The notes beneath the pieces were generated by a model. The model searched no databases and was not told the origin of the DNA. It saw only the letters and a program-made list of their open reading frames with translations. Below, piece after piece: positions 26,202-33,679 of a DNA stretch of 64,000 bases (the first letter of the stretch is position 1; each line of letters begins with the position of its first letter). Source of the DNA: Flavobacterium phragmitis (GTDB lineage: Bacteria; Bacteroidota; Bacteroidia; Flavobacteriales; Flavobacteriaceae); contig NZ_FOMH01000002.1 in NCBI RefSeq assembly GCF_900112575.1, positions 124,001 to 188,000 of the forward strand, read 5' to 3'. A program made the translations under genes and the position numbers.

Positions 26202-26371
26202 TTACATCTGGTTGAGGGTATCGATGGCAATATAAAGTCGCCTGACGATTTTCTCTAAAACCTTTTCCAGGAACAGACTGTCCTCTTCCAAAAGTGAAAT
26301 CACATTTGAAGAAGCAAATTTGTCCTGTACCTTACTATGCTTAATTACATTCAGGCACTTATTCCTAACTG
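26202..26371 (-). pseudogene. Unidentified coding-like fragment
   Basis: An open stretch on the minus strand of ~56 codons without a start: NVIKHSKVQDKFASSNVISL, LEEDSLFLEKVLEKIVRRLY, IAIDTLNQM, then stop at 26202. The amphipathic helical pattern looks like real protein. An upstream TGA closes the frame. Probably the 3' remnant of a gene; family unknown. Confidence 0.35.
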
Positions 26372-26541
26372 ATCAGTACAGAAGATCTTTAGGGAGATAT
26401 CATCTCAATATCCTCTCTTTTTTTTCTTTTTCTGTTAGTCTAAATAATAGATTAATAGCGTGGCAACCAAAATTAAAAAAGGAATTCAAAGTACTCTAAA
26501 AAGCACATTATACTATACTTATTTCTAAACAAAAGGCTAAA

Positions 26542-26640
26542 TGCATATTTAAATATGCAAAAATATTAACCAACAGAAAAAGTTAATTATAACATGCATT
26601 TAAGCAGAAATCGCTATATTTGCATATTAAAATATTCAAA
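26542..26640 (+). promoter_or_regulatory. hipBA promoter with palindromic operators
   Basis: TGCATATTTAAATATGCA (26542-26559) is a perfect 18-bp palindrome. The -7 box TATATTTG is at 26615-26622. A second, imperfect palindrome with arms TTTG-ATATT and AATAT-CAAA covers 26619-26640, ending two bases before the hipB ATG. Both share the TTTGCATAT/ATATGCAAA half-site. This fits autorepression by the HipB-type protein, as in known HipBA systems. Confidence 0.6.
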
Positions 26641-26642
26641 AA

Positions 26643-26915
26643 ATGTTTTTCTTTAATATAGAAAGTATCAGCGAAATTAAGAAAGATCTAGGTTTGCTGA
26701 CCAGAAAAATGCGCAAGTCTGCAAAGATCTCCCAAGACGATCTGGCAGTAAAGCTAAATCTTTCAAGAATCACCATTCAGAATGTTGAAGCAGGAAAAAA
26801 TTTCAACATTGACACCCTTCTTCTCATTTGGCAGCATTTTAATGAGCTTGATGCTTTAAGTCGTTTTCTTCGTGAGAAGATCGATGATTATGATAACTTT
26901 AAATCCCTTTATTAA
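26643..26915 (+). CDS. hipB: HipB-like antitoxin (XRE family)
   Basis: 90 residues with an HTH_3 domain: LGLLTRKMRKSAKISQDDLA, KLNLSRITIQNVEAGKNFNI, DTLLLIWQHFNELD. Its stop shares a base with the start of the hipA gene. The family protein neutralises the HipA kinase and represses the operon; operators are visible upstream. The C-terminal tail is short. Confidence 0.88.
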   Translation: MFFFNIESISEIKKDLGLLTRKMRKSAKISQDDLAVKLNLSRITIQNVEAGKNFNIDTLLLIWQHFNELDALSRFLREKIDDYDNFKSLY

Positions 26916-28198
26916 TGCCTAAAAACGATTTCATAACAGTTCACTGCTTCGGTCAGGAAATCGGAATGCTGTATTTTGAAAAATCTAACAATACGGTGAC
27001 CTTCCAGTATAAACCTGAATTTCTCGCATCAGGAAAAATGACTAATCTATTTCCTTCCCAGACCGGCATAATTAAAAGAATAGAGCAGAGCCAGATTTTC
27101 AGGAAATACAACAGCGAGAGCTTCAAAGGGCTTCCGCCCATGATAGCTGATTCTCTTCCCGATTTTTTCGGAAGCATCATTTTTAATGAATGGCTGCAGA
27201 GCAACAATAAAGATTACGCTAAAATAACTGTACTTGAACAGCTTGCCTACACCGCCGATAGAGGAATGGGTGCACTTGAATACAGGCCAGGAAAAAGAAT
27301 TCCATATAATAAAGAAATTGAAATCGATGAGATTGTCGAAGTTTTGAAGAAAGTGCTGGATACCAAGCAAAACACTTCCGCAGCCCAACTCGACCATGAA
27401 TCCCTTCTCACTGTCTTCAAGATAGGCTCTTCAGCAGGGGGAGCACGTCCGAAAATCTTAATTTCTGAAAACAAAGAAAACGGCTCAATAGTGCCTGGCG
27501 ATATAAACTATTCAGAGCATTACAATCATTATCTTGTCAAACTAAACCTTGAAGACGTTCCATATAACAGAGAGCTCATTGAATACTGCTATTATCGCAC
27601 TGCCCTGAAAGCGGGCATCAACATGATGGAATCCAAAATGATCGATGGAAAACATTTTGCCACCAAACGCTTTGACAGAGTGGACGGCAAAAAAAAACAT
27701 GTGCTGACCATTTCAGGAATTACTGGCTGGGATTATGCAGATAGCGCATCTAGTGTGAACGAATATGAAAATTTATTCAGACTTCTGCTGCTGTTTAATA
27801 TTCCGCATGCTGAATCAGTACAGCTCTTTAAAAGAATGGTTTTCAACATCATATTCTGCAATAAGGACGATCATTTTAAAAACCAGAGCTTAATATATGA
27901 TGAGCTAACAGACACTTGGAACCTTGCTCCCGCTTATGATATCACTTACTCGCTAAATCCCTTAATAAATTATAAAAAGAGCTATAGGGTACTGTCTGTT
28001 AACGGCAAGAAAGATGACATAAATTTTGAAGATGTAAAAGCACTCGCTGAAAAATTCACAATTAAAAATTACACACAGATAATTAGTGAAATTCAGCAGA
28101 CCATAGATTACTGGACCGAAACAGCCATGATTTTTGAGATTCCTGATAAAATCATAGAAAGGATTAAAAACGACTTTACAATTCTAATAAAGAACTAG
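26915..28198 (+). CDS. hipA: HipA-like serine/threonine kinase toxin
   Basis: 427 residues. N-terminal couple_hipA-like domain (about 5-110, GMLYFEKSNNTVTFQYKPEF), then HipA_C: ATP/P-loop region KIGSSAGGARPKILIS, FATKRFDR, catalytic NKDDHFKNQSLI (Asp and Asn) and the metal-binding Asp in LAPAYDITYS. All expected catalytic residues are present, so it should be active. HipA kinases phosphorylate tRNA synthetases or related targets and slow growth. The target here is unknown. Confidence 0.92.
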   Translation: MPKNDFITVHCFGQEIGMLYFEKSNNTVTFQYKPEFLASGKMTNLFPSQTGIIKRIEQSQIFRKYNSESFKGLPPMIADSLPDFFGSIIFNEWLQSNNKDYAKITVLEQLAYTADRGMGALEYRPGKRIPYNKEIEIDEIVEVLKKVLDTKQNTSAAQLDHESLLTVFKIGSSAGGARPKILISENKENGSIVPGDINYSEHYNHYLVKLNLEDVPYNRELIEYCYYRTALKAGINMMESKMIDGKHFATKRFDRVDGKKKHVLTISGITGWDYADSASSVNEYENLFRLLLLFNIPHAESVQLFKRMVFNIIFCNKDDHFKNQSLIYDELTDTWNLAPAYDITYSLNPLINYKKSYRVLSVNGKKDDINFEDVKALAEKFTIKNYTQIISEIQQTIDYWTETAMIFEIPDKIIERIKNDFTILIKN

Positions 28199-28439
28199 CA
28201 TTTTCTTTAAAATAAAAATAAGCCGAATAGTTAAATATAAGTCAAAGTACAAATTTAAAAGGCAGTAAATCAATACAAAGAAAAGCGAACTGCGTTGAAT
28301 TCCCAGGTAAATACCACGTAAAATGGCGTCATTATCATGTTTTTATATAAAATGATTTAATACTGGAGATCATGTTAAGTACACTTCAATTTTTTATGTA
28401 CTATTGTATAGCGATTTATAAAAAACAGCACGTCTCAAA

Positions 28440-29318
28440 ATGACAAATATAATTCTAGACTCAAATATTATTTTAAGACAGCCAAAGATTCTGGGACTTC
28501 AGATACCTGGCATGAATTTTTTGGTTCCAATGGATGTCATAGAAGAACTAAATACTAGAGCAGTTCAACGTGGCGCACCTTTTGACAAAAGAATTGAGTT
28601 AATCACTAAAGCATCTGTTCAGGGCACAATTTCGATAATAAATCCCGATTCACCTTTTTACAGACAATACCGAGAATTAGTTAACAATACTAGATTAAGT
28701 GGTCCAGACATTTCAATCATTGCCATTGCCTTAGGGTTAATTAATAAGGGGGACAAGGTCAAAATAGCCACACAAGACAAAGTGATTTGGAAGGTAGCAG
28801 AGGAAAATGATATAGAAATCTTGCATGAAGATGACATAAATAATCTTTTGGCAAATTTTGTACAACCTACTAAAAATTCAGCTGATACAGTACAAAAAGA
28901 AATTTCAAATTACGAAAAGAAAGAAAAAAAGACATTCTTCTCAGGAATTTTTACAGGCACCATTACAACCTTGACAGCTGTTGTTATCTATAAAAACATT
29001 GACATACTTCTACAGACAATTAATGTATGGGGAACCATTATTGTTATTATCATCGCTGCAGTTGGATTGTTTGTTTTTAGAGAAAGAAGAAAGTTGAGTT
29101 ATGGAGTTTTTGAATTTTTGGTAGGTATTGTAACAATAATCATGCTTTTTCAACCTGTACATTTTAATCTTTCTACATTAAATTTCAATATGGACTTCAA
29201 TATCAGGCTGATTGGAGGTCTTTATATAATGGTTCGTGGACAAGACAATATAGTTAAAGGAATTAAAGACACAAAAATAGGCCTGTTTCTTAAAGATCGA
29301 TATGGTATCGGAAGTTAA
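28440..29318 (+). CDS. Membrane-anchored PIN-domain protein
   Basis: 292 residues. A PIN-like RNase domain at 1-140 with the acidic set D7 (IILDSN), E35/E36 (DVIEELNTR), D90 (SGPDISII) and D113 (ATQDKVIW). A linker with Lys/Glu runs to residue 165. Then come two or three hydrophobic segments (166-184, 196-213, 223-240), a short charged loop RERRK between the last two, and a C-terminal ~50-residue tail. Toxin-type PIN proteins are normally ~130 residues and soluble; the membrane half is unusual. No antitoxin gene is adjacent. It lies between HipBA and recombination-like repeats. Confidence 0.7.
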   Translation: MTNIILDSNIILRQPKILGLQIPGMNFLVPMDVIEELNTRAVQRGAPFDKRIELITKASVQGTISIINPDSPFYRQYRELVNNTRLSGPDISIIAIALGLINKGDKVKIATQDKVIWKVAEENDIEILHEDDINNLLANFVQPTKNSADTVQKEISNYEKKEKKTFFSGIFTGTITTLTAVVIYKNIDILLQTINVWGTIIVIIIAAVGLFVFRERRKLSYGVFEFLVGIVTIIMLFQPVHFNLSTLNFNMDFNIRLIGGLYIMVRGQDNIVKGIKDTKIGLFLKDRYGIGS

Positions 29319-29617
29319 CATTTCGCCGAAATGCAGCATTACAAATCTTTTCGTTTTATAACACAAACTCACCGGGAGTTTATTGCCTTTTGTAAAGAAA
29401 CAAGCACATTGTTTAAAGTTGCCTTCTATCATCACAGCCGAACTATTATAAAAAAACAGGCTAAATATAGAAACATTAACTAAAAAATTATTAAAAAACT
29501 GCTATTAAACTCCATTTCTTCTCAACCAGTAGAAGTTTCTATTAAACTGGATTTAGGACCTAATCCGTCGTAGAAAGTTAAGGCGTAATTTTATTATTTC
29601 TCGCCAGCTTTAGTTTT

Positions 29618-29953
29618 GTGGCAGAATCGTGGCACATGATATTTTAACAATCAAAAGCCTAGGTAAATTACTATCTAGGAACTTTAGGTTCGAGTATATT
29701 AAATAAAGGCTTGAATAGCTAGAAAAATATAAATAGCATTACTATAAATATGGGTGCAGAATCGGTGCATCACTTTCATAAACAAATAAGATAGAATCTA
29801 GTGTTATTATCATTCATTTCGGAGAAAATTTTTTCTTTAGTAAAAAAAGTGTTAATATAATTTTCACCATTATCAGTCCATAAATATGTATAATGCTATA
29901 CATATGATTGTTTATAGATTTTCAAAATCTGCGTGAAATGCAGTATCGGTGCA
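29618..29953. repeat. Three spaced direct hexamer pairs with a 5-bp spacer
   Basis: GTGGCA-GAATC-GTGGCA (29618-29634), GGTGCA-GAATC-GGTGCA (29753-29769) and AATGCA-GTATC-GGTGCA (29937-29953). Each is a direct repeat of a (G)GTG(G)CA-type hexamer with a 5-bp spacer that is nearly the same each time. The interval 29319-30121 holds no gene I can support. The motifs resemble tyrosine-recombinase arm sites; no recombinase gene is present. Confidence 0.55.
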
Positions 29954-30036
29954 TTAAGCTTCAAAATTAACTTAAGACACTGTAATAAAATACCGCGTAA
30001 AACTTAATATCGAAACATTACTATGCTTTTTATTGC

Positions 30037-30044
30037 TATATTTG
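30037..30044 (+). promoter_or_regulatory. -7 element upstream of the Crp-family gene
   Basis: TATATTTG matches the consensus and lies 77 bp before the ATG at 30122, giving a ~70-nt leader. No clear -33 TTG at the usual distance. Confidence 0.4.
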
Positions 30045-30121
30045 TCTGATAGCGCGCCAGCGGCACCATTCGGATTAAAAAGCTGGCCAAACAGTCAAAA
30101 CCAATATGTCATTTACTCCGG

Positions 30122-30697
30122 ATGTACAATATACTCAAAAACCATATAGCCAAGTTCGCACAGGTCTCAGACAATGACTTTGAGCAGATCAAAAAATACT
30201 TCAACATAAAAGAAACGTGTAAAAAAGAAAATCTGCTAAAGGAGGGACAGATCTGCCGGCATCATTATTTTGTTTTGGAAGGCCTGCTTAGAAAGTTTTA
30301 TATTAATGAGAAAGGCACCGAGCAGACCACTGAATTTGCCATAGAAACCTGGTGGATTACCGATAACTTCGCCTACGAGAACCGGCTCGCGACAGAATTT
30401 TTTATTCAGGCAGTAGAGAAATCCACGCTGCTTTACATCACTTCGGAGAACCAGCAGAAGCTGCTGGAGGAGTTTCCGGTAATGGAGCGCTATTTCCGTT
30501 TTGTCTATCAGCGGGCTTATGCAGCCGCCCAGAAACGCATCAAATTTCTTTTCTCTTTCTCCAAGGAAGAGTTTTATTTTCAGGCAGTCCGAAACCACCC
30601 CGAATTCATCCAGCGTGTTCCCCAATACCTGATCGCTTCCTACCTGGGATTCACTCCCGAATATTTAAGCGAAATCCGCAAAAAGCTTCTTTCTTAA
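30122..30697 (+). CDS. Crp/Fnr-family transcriptional regulator
   Basis: 191 residues. An N-terminal cNMP-binding jelly roll (FNIKETCKKENLLKEGQICR, HHYFVLEGLLRKFYINEKGT, then TTEFAIETWW) and a C-terminal HTH (FIQRVPQYLIASYLGFTPEY, LSEIRKKL). This is the Crp branch common in Bacteroidota that usually lacks the cAMP-binding residues. It is followed after 68 bp by an AhpD-like gene on the same strand, a pairing that suggests it activates that gene. Confidence 0.92.
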   Translation: MYNILKNHIAKFAQVSDNDFEQIKKYFNIKETCKKENLLKEGQICRHHYFVLEGLLRKFYINEKGTEQTTEFAIETWWITDNFAYENRLATEFFIQAVEKSTLLYITSENQQKLLEEFPVMERYFRFVYQRAYAAAQKRIKFLFSFSKEEFYFQAVRNHPEFIQRVPQYLIASYLGFTPEYLSEIRKKLLS

Positions 30698-30765
30698 ACC
30701 AGTTTAAGTTTTTTTATTTTCTTATTATTCAATTTTGCATGAAACAATTTTAAAAGAATAATACC

Positions 30766-31218
30766 ATGCAAAAAAGACTTAACATTAAGCAGGCCGCCCC
30801 GGATGCACTAAAAGCGATGATCGGCCTTGAAAGCTACCTCTCAAAGATTTCCATATCCAAGACAGCCAAAGAACTCATAAAGATACGTGCCTCGCAGATC
30901 AACGGCTGTGCCTACTGCATCAACATCCACACTCAAGATGCCGTTAAAAACGGCGAGACAAACCAGCGCATTTTTCTCCTGAGTGCATGGAGGGAAGCCG
31001 GGGACATTTTTACAGAAGAGGAAAAAGCAGTACTGGCGGTAACCGAAGAAATAACGCTGATCCATGAGAATGGACTAACGGATGAAACCTATTCAAAGGC
31101 TCTGCTGTATTTCAGCGAAAACCAGATAGCAGATATAATAACGGCCGTAATTACCATCAATCTTTGGAACAGGGTTGTTCTCAGCACCCGCCTTCTTATA
31201 GGAGAAAGTTTAGCATAA
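30766..31218 (+). CDS. Carboxymuconolactone decarboxylase/AhpD-family protein
   Basis: 150 residues, all-helical AhpD-like fold. The peroxidase-type motif is present: CAYCINIHTQDA with both Cys and the downstream His, preceded by LIKIRASQING. This fits an alkylhydroperoxidase-like antioxidant enzyme rather than a true decarboxylase. The neighbouring Crp regulator probably controls it. Confidence 0.92.
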   Translation: MQKRLNIKQAAPDALKAMIGLESYLSKISISKTAKELIKIRASQINGCAYCINIHTQDAVKNGETNQRIFLLSAWREAGDIFTEEEKAVLAVTEEITLIHENGLTDETYSKALLYFSENQIADIITAVITINLWNRVVLSTRLLIGESLA

Positions 31219-31296
31219 GATAGCAAAAAAAAAAAAACGGATTTAATCACGAATGATTCCAAAGGTTTAGAATTGCAATTGAATTTGATTATAAGG

Positions 31297-31314
31297 GGCC
31301 CGATTTATTTCGGG
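31297..31314. other. Small perfect hairpin without T-run
   Basis: GCCCGA and TCGGGC with a 6-nt loop, 79 bp after the AhpD-like stop. It may help end that transcript, but the lack of a T-tract makes this weak. Confidence 0.35.
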
Positions 31315-31433
31315 CTCACTGCTTTTACTAAAAACTCATTTAGGATTACCAATTGGTAAACTATTTAATATTTCCAAAGAACAGCATATTGCATATTCCG
31401 CTATTTGTCACCAAACTATCCGGTCAGCTGCTT

Positions 31434-31506
31434 AGCTTTGATAGCAGCGTAAATCCTTTTGCACTCAGGTCCAAGAAGATCAGAACGGAATAGCGGAAAA
31501 AGCTCC
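31434..31506. repeat. Dispersed 'AGCCCC...GCTCC' element, copy D (degraded)
   Basis: AGCTTTGATAGCAGCGTAAA, TCCTTTTGCACTC, AAGATCAGAACGGAATAGCG, then AAAAAGCTCC and an A-run. The most diverged of the four copies; the inner stem is partly lost. Confidence 0.55.
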
Positions 31507-31619
31507 TAAAAAATGCCATTAGCAGCCCTTGCCGCCTAAAGGCGTCTATTGAAAGTCAGAAATTTTGTAAAATTCTTTTATCAGCAAACTAAAGCTAAAC
31601 AAATCGCAGGCAAATGCCG

Positions 31620-31760
31620 TTAAACGATAATTGTAATGAGTAGCACCGCTATAAACGACAGTATCGAAAAAACCATCACATTTATCATCATGCTTTTTCT
31701 ATTTATTGAATCCTGCGCTTTATCTATTTCATTAATTCTTTTCTTTTCGTGCGTTTTCAT
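31620..31760 (-). CDS. Small single-pass membrane protein
   Basis: 46 residues: a charged, helical N-terminus (MKTHEKKRINEIDKAQDSIN), then RKSMMINVMVFSILSFIAVL and LITIIV as one membrane helix to the C-terminus. A -7 box TAATTTTG lies at 31786-31793 on the same strand, 25 bp before the ATG. The strong amphipathic/hydrophobic division and the promoter support a real gene. The opposite strand also reads open but with no promoter. Function unknown; it may be a small membrane-inserted regulator. Confidence 0.55.
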   Translation of the reverse strand: MKTHEKKRINEIDKAQDSINRKSMMINVMVFSILSFIAVLLITIIV

Positions 31761-31785
31761 TATATAGTTAAATTTTGAATAAGTG

Positions 31786-31793
31786 CAAAATTA
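31786..31793 (-). promoter_or_regulatory. -7 element of the small membrane protein gene
   Basis: Minus-strand TAATTTTG matches TAnnTTTG and is 25 bp upstream of the ATG at 31760. A TTG is found 24 bp further upstream. Confidence 0.45.
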
Positions 31794-31932
31794 TAGCTCA
31801 TAGGCGGGAAACATTTACAACTTACTCCTTCAAATTATCATAATTCCGATAAATGGCGGGTCAAGATAAACGACAATACTGGAGCTGCCATCAAATTTTA
31901 TGATTAAAAAATTAATACAGTTTGTTCTGTTT

Positions 31933-32128
31933 AAATAGACTATTCAATAACTTTTCCATCGATCCCCAGCAGGATAGCCAAACCAAATTTATAAAGTCAA
32001 TGAAAGACAGCCTCTACTTCCAGTAAGCCAATCTCTTCAAATCTTCCATAAATTTTGTTGAAATTTGTCCCGTCTGGGTCACTAGTCGGGACAAAAGAAA
32101 AACATCATCTTTTGTCGTGTTTTTTTTT
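31933..32128 (+). repeat. Dispersed ~190 bp element C, copy 3
   Basis: Shares GATCCCCAGCAGGATA, AAACCAAATTTATAAAGTCA, GAAAGACAGCCTCTACTTCC, AGTAAGCCAATCTCTTCAAA, TCTTCCATAAATTTTGTTGA and AATTTGTCC with C1 and C2. The end differs: TTTGTCCCG/CGGGACAAA (32064-32072/32087-32095), then ACAAAAGA/TCTTTTGT (32091-32098/32108-32115), then nine T. The two hairpins share the bases ACAAA. Confidence 0.78.
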
Positions 32129-32321
32129 AATACATTATTTACCAAGGATGTATAAAAACTTACCTCCAACAGTTAACAGTTGAGTGCACAGCTTCTGTGT
32201 ACTGCTATACACTGCACGATATGATCTCAGAAATGATTTAGTGGGGTAAAAACCACCGTGACAAAATAAGGGAGGACTGACAGATAGTTGTCAAAACAAA
32301 ACAGGGCTCCTCAGAGTCCCA

Positions 32322-32425
32322 AGCCCCGACAGCAGTGGAAATCCTTCTGCGCCTGGGTTCGGCGCAGAAGATTGCTTCGCCAGTTCGCTTTCGCTCGGGT
32401 GCAACGGATAGCGGGAAAAAGCTCC
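32322..32425. repeat. Dispersed 'AGCCCC...GCTCC' element, copy C (with insertion)
   Basis: AGCCCCGACAGCAGTGGAAA, TCCTTCTGCGC, GGCGCAGAAGATTGC, then a ~28-bp extra segment rich in TTCGC/GCTCGGG before GGATAGCGGGAAAAAGCTCC. The insert is absent from the other three copies. Long minus-strand frames across this element are artefacts of its composition. Confidence 0.7.
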
Positions 32426-32747
32426 AAAAAAAAGCATAATTTACAATTAACAGTGATGACTGCTCCGAATAAAATTCCACAGCAATTTTCCCAATACCGA
32501 TTAATCCAGACCTTACAGAACTCTGCCTGCTTTTATGCAGACAGCCATAAAAAAAGGGACCTGCCAAAATCCGGCTGATGTATCTCAGCGATAATAAACG
32601 GCGTCAAAAAACATCCCCATCTATAAATTATATAACAAAATAACTGCAATAATCCATTAATTTTGCAGTTTAAAAACCCGGCCGCGCAGACAGCCTCAAA
32701 CAGCAGTCTTCTCTAATCGGAGCGCCTGTCTGGGAAATTATGGCAAA

Positions 32748-32966
32748 ATGAAAAAGTTTAAAATTAAAAAACAAGACAACGACAAATGGCTGGTATCCCA
32801 TAACGAGTTCCCCAAGTTTACCTGCTCCTTTGCGGATAAAAGATACAACTATGGAAAGACCATCACAGGGCTGTCCCACCCTGCAGGGGACCTAAATGAA
32901 ATCCGGCTGCTCCAGAAAATGGAAAAATGGCTCTATCAGCACCACACGGAAAAAATAAACCGATAG
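32748..32966 (+). CDS. Small conserved protein, family S2 (unknown function)
   Basis: 72 residues, basic: MKKFKIKKQDNDKWLVSHNE, FPKFTCSFADKRYNYGKTIT, then LLQKMEKWLYQHH. A paralogue at 39894-40112 shares WLVSHNEFPKFTC and LLQKMEKWL. Predicted beta-strands followed by a C-terminal helix; one conserved Cys. In both places it is within about 0.9 kb of a soluble PAS kinase. No named family is recognised. Confidence 0.75.
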   Translation: MKKFKIKKQDNDKWLVSHNEFPKFTCSFADKRYNYGKTITGLSHPAGDLNEIRLLQKMEKWLYQHHTEKINR

Positions 32967-33055
32967 CAGCATGCAGCCTCTTTAAAAAAAAAAGCAATGA
33001 GCAAAACTGCCCGCTGCCGGCGCTGTTTTCTCTGCGATGCTTCTTTAAACATAAT

Positions 33056-33301
33056 TTATCGTACCTCTATAGTATCGGCAAGGTTTTCCCTGTCGATAAA
33101 GGCGGCAATATACTGCCGGGCTTCATTGCGTTTTTCAGCGGCCGTTTCAAAAGTGTTGAGATGATACTCCTCATCCTGGTCCAGGATATGGATGATCTCA
33201 GTATAGCCCTTTGATATCAGGCTGCCCTTGAGCTTAAGAATGGTGTGCTGCATTTTGGCATCCAAATCTTTTCTCACCTTTAGCTGTATCGCTTTTTCCA
33301 T
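33056..33301 (-). CDS. Small conserved protein, family S1 (paralogue of 8564)
   Basis: 81 residues from the ATG at 33301, chosen over the upstream ATG (33331) because homology to the 8564-8818 protein begins here (QLKVRKDLDAKMQ, KLKGSLISKGYTEIIHILDQ, HLNTFETAAEKRNEARQYIA). It lies between S2 and the multi-PAS kinase, convergent with S2. Function unknown; linked to kinase loci by position only. Confidence 0.75.
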   Translation of the reverse strand: MEKAIQLKVRKDLDAKMQHTILKLKGSLISKGYTEIIHILDQDEEYHLNTFETAAEKRNEARQYIAAFIDRENLADTIEVR

Positions 33302-33515
33302 TGTAAAAGATTGGCCTGTTTGTTTTGGCATATTTCCTGAATCAAATATAATTATTTAGAAAGCATATTCAAAACACGGATGTGTTAAAAAACAGACTCC
33401 GCAATGTGAAAATTTTAGAAGATTCAAATAGAATTGTATAAAACCAAGGGAAGCAAAAAAAATTAATTTTAGAAAAAATCTTCCTGATCAAGGACGCATC
33501 AAAATTGCTAAAATC

Positions 33516-33614
33516 ATGGAATACGAAAAAAAAAATTATGCGCCCGAAGGACTGGGAAAAGATGCCGATGAGCAGGAAAACCTGCTTTTTGCCGAAAACG
33601 ACTGGGAAAAATAA
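33516..33614 (+). CDS. Possible 32-residue acidic protein
   Basis: MEYEKKNYAPEGLGKDADEQ, then ENLLFAENDWEK, stop at 33612-33614, 65 bp before the kinase start. It is acidic and hydrophilic, with a purine-rich AAGGACG stretch upstream. Too short to judge by composition; it could be a leader peptide or a small partner protein. Confidence 0.35.
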   Translation: MEYEKKNYAPEGLGKDADEQENLLFAENDWEK

Positions 33615-33679
33615 ATTGCTTACTTTTACAGAAAAGCTAAGGCTGCTGCCCTGCAGCGCCCCTGCCTAAAACCACAGAC

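Noticed and set aside
32238..32578. Open frames on both strands
   Set aside because: Both are translations of repeat copy C; the same peptides (RRRRIS-like) arise from the other copies.
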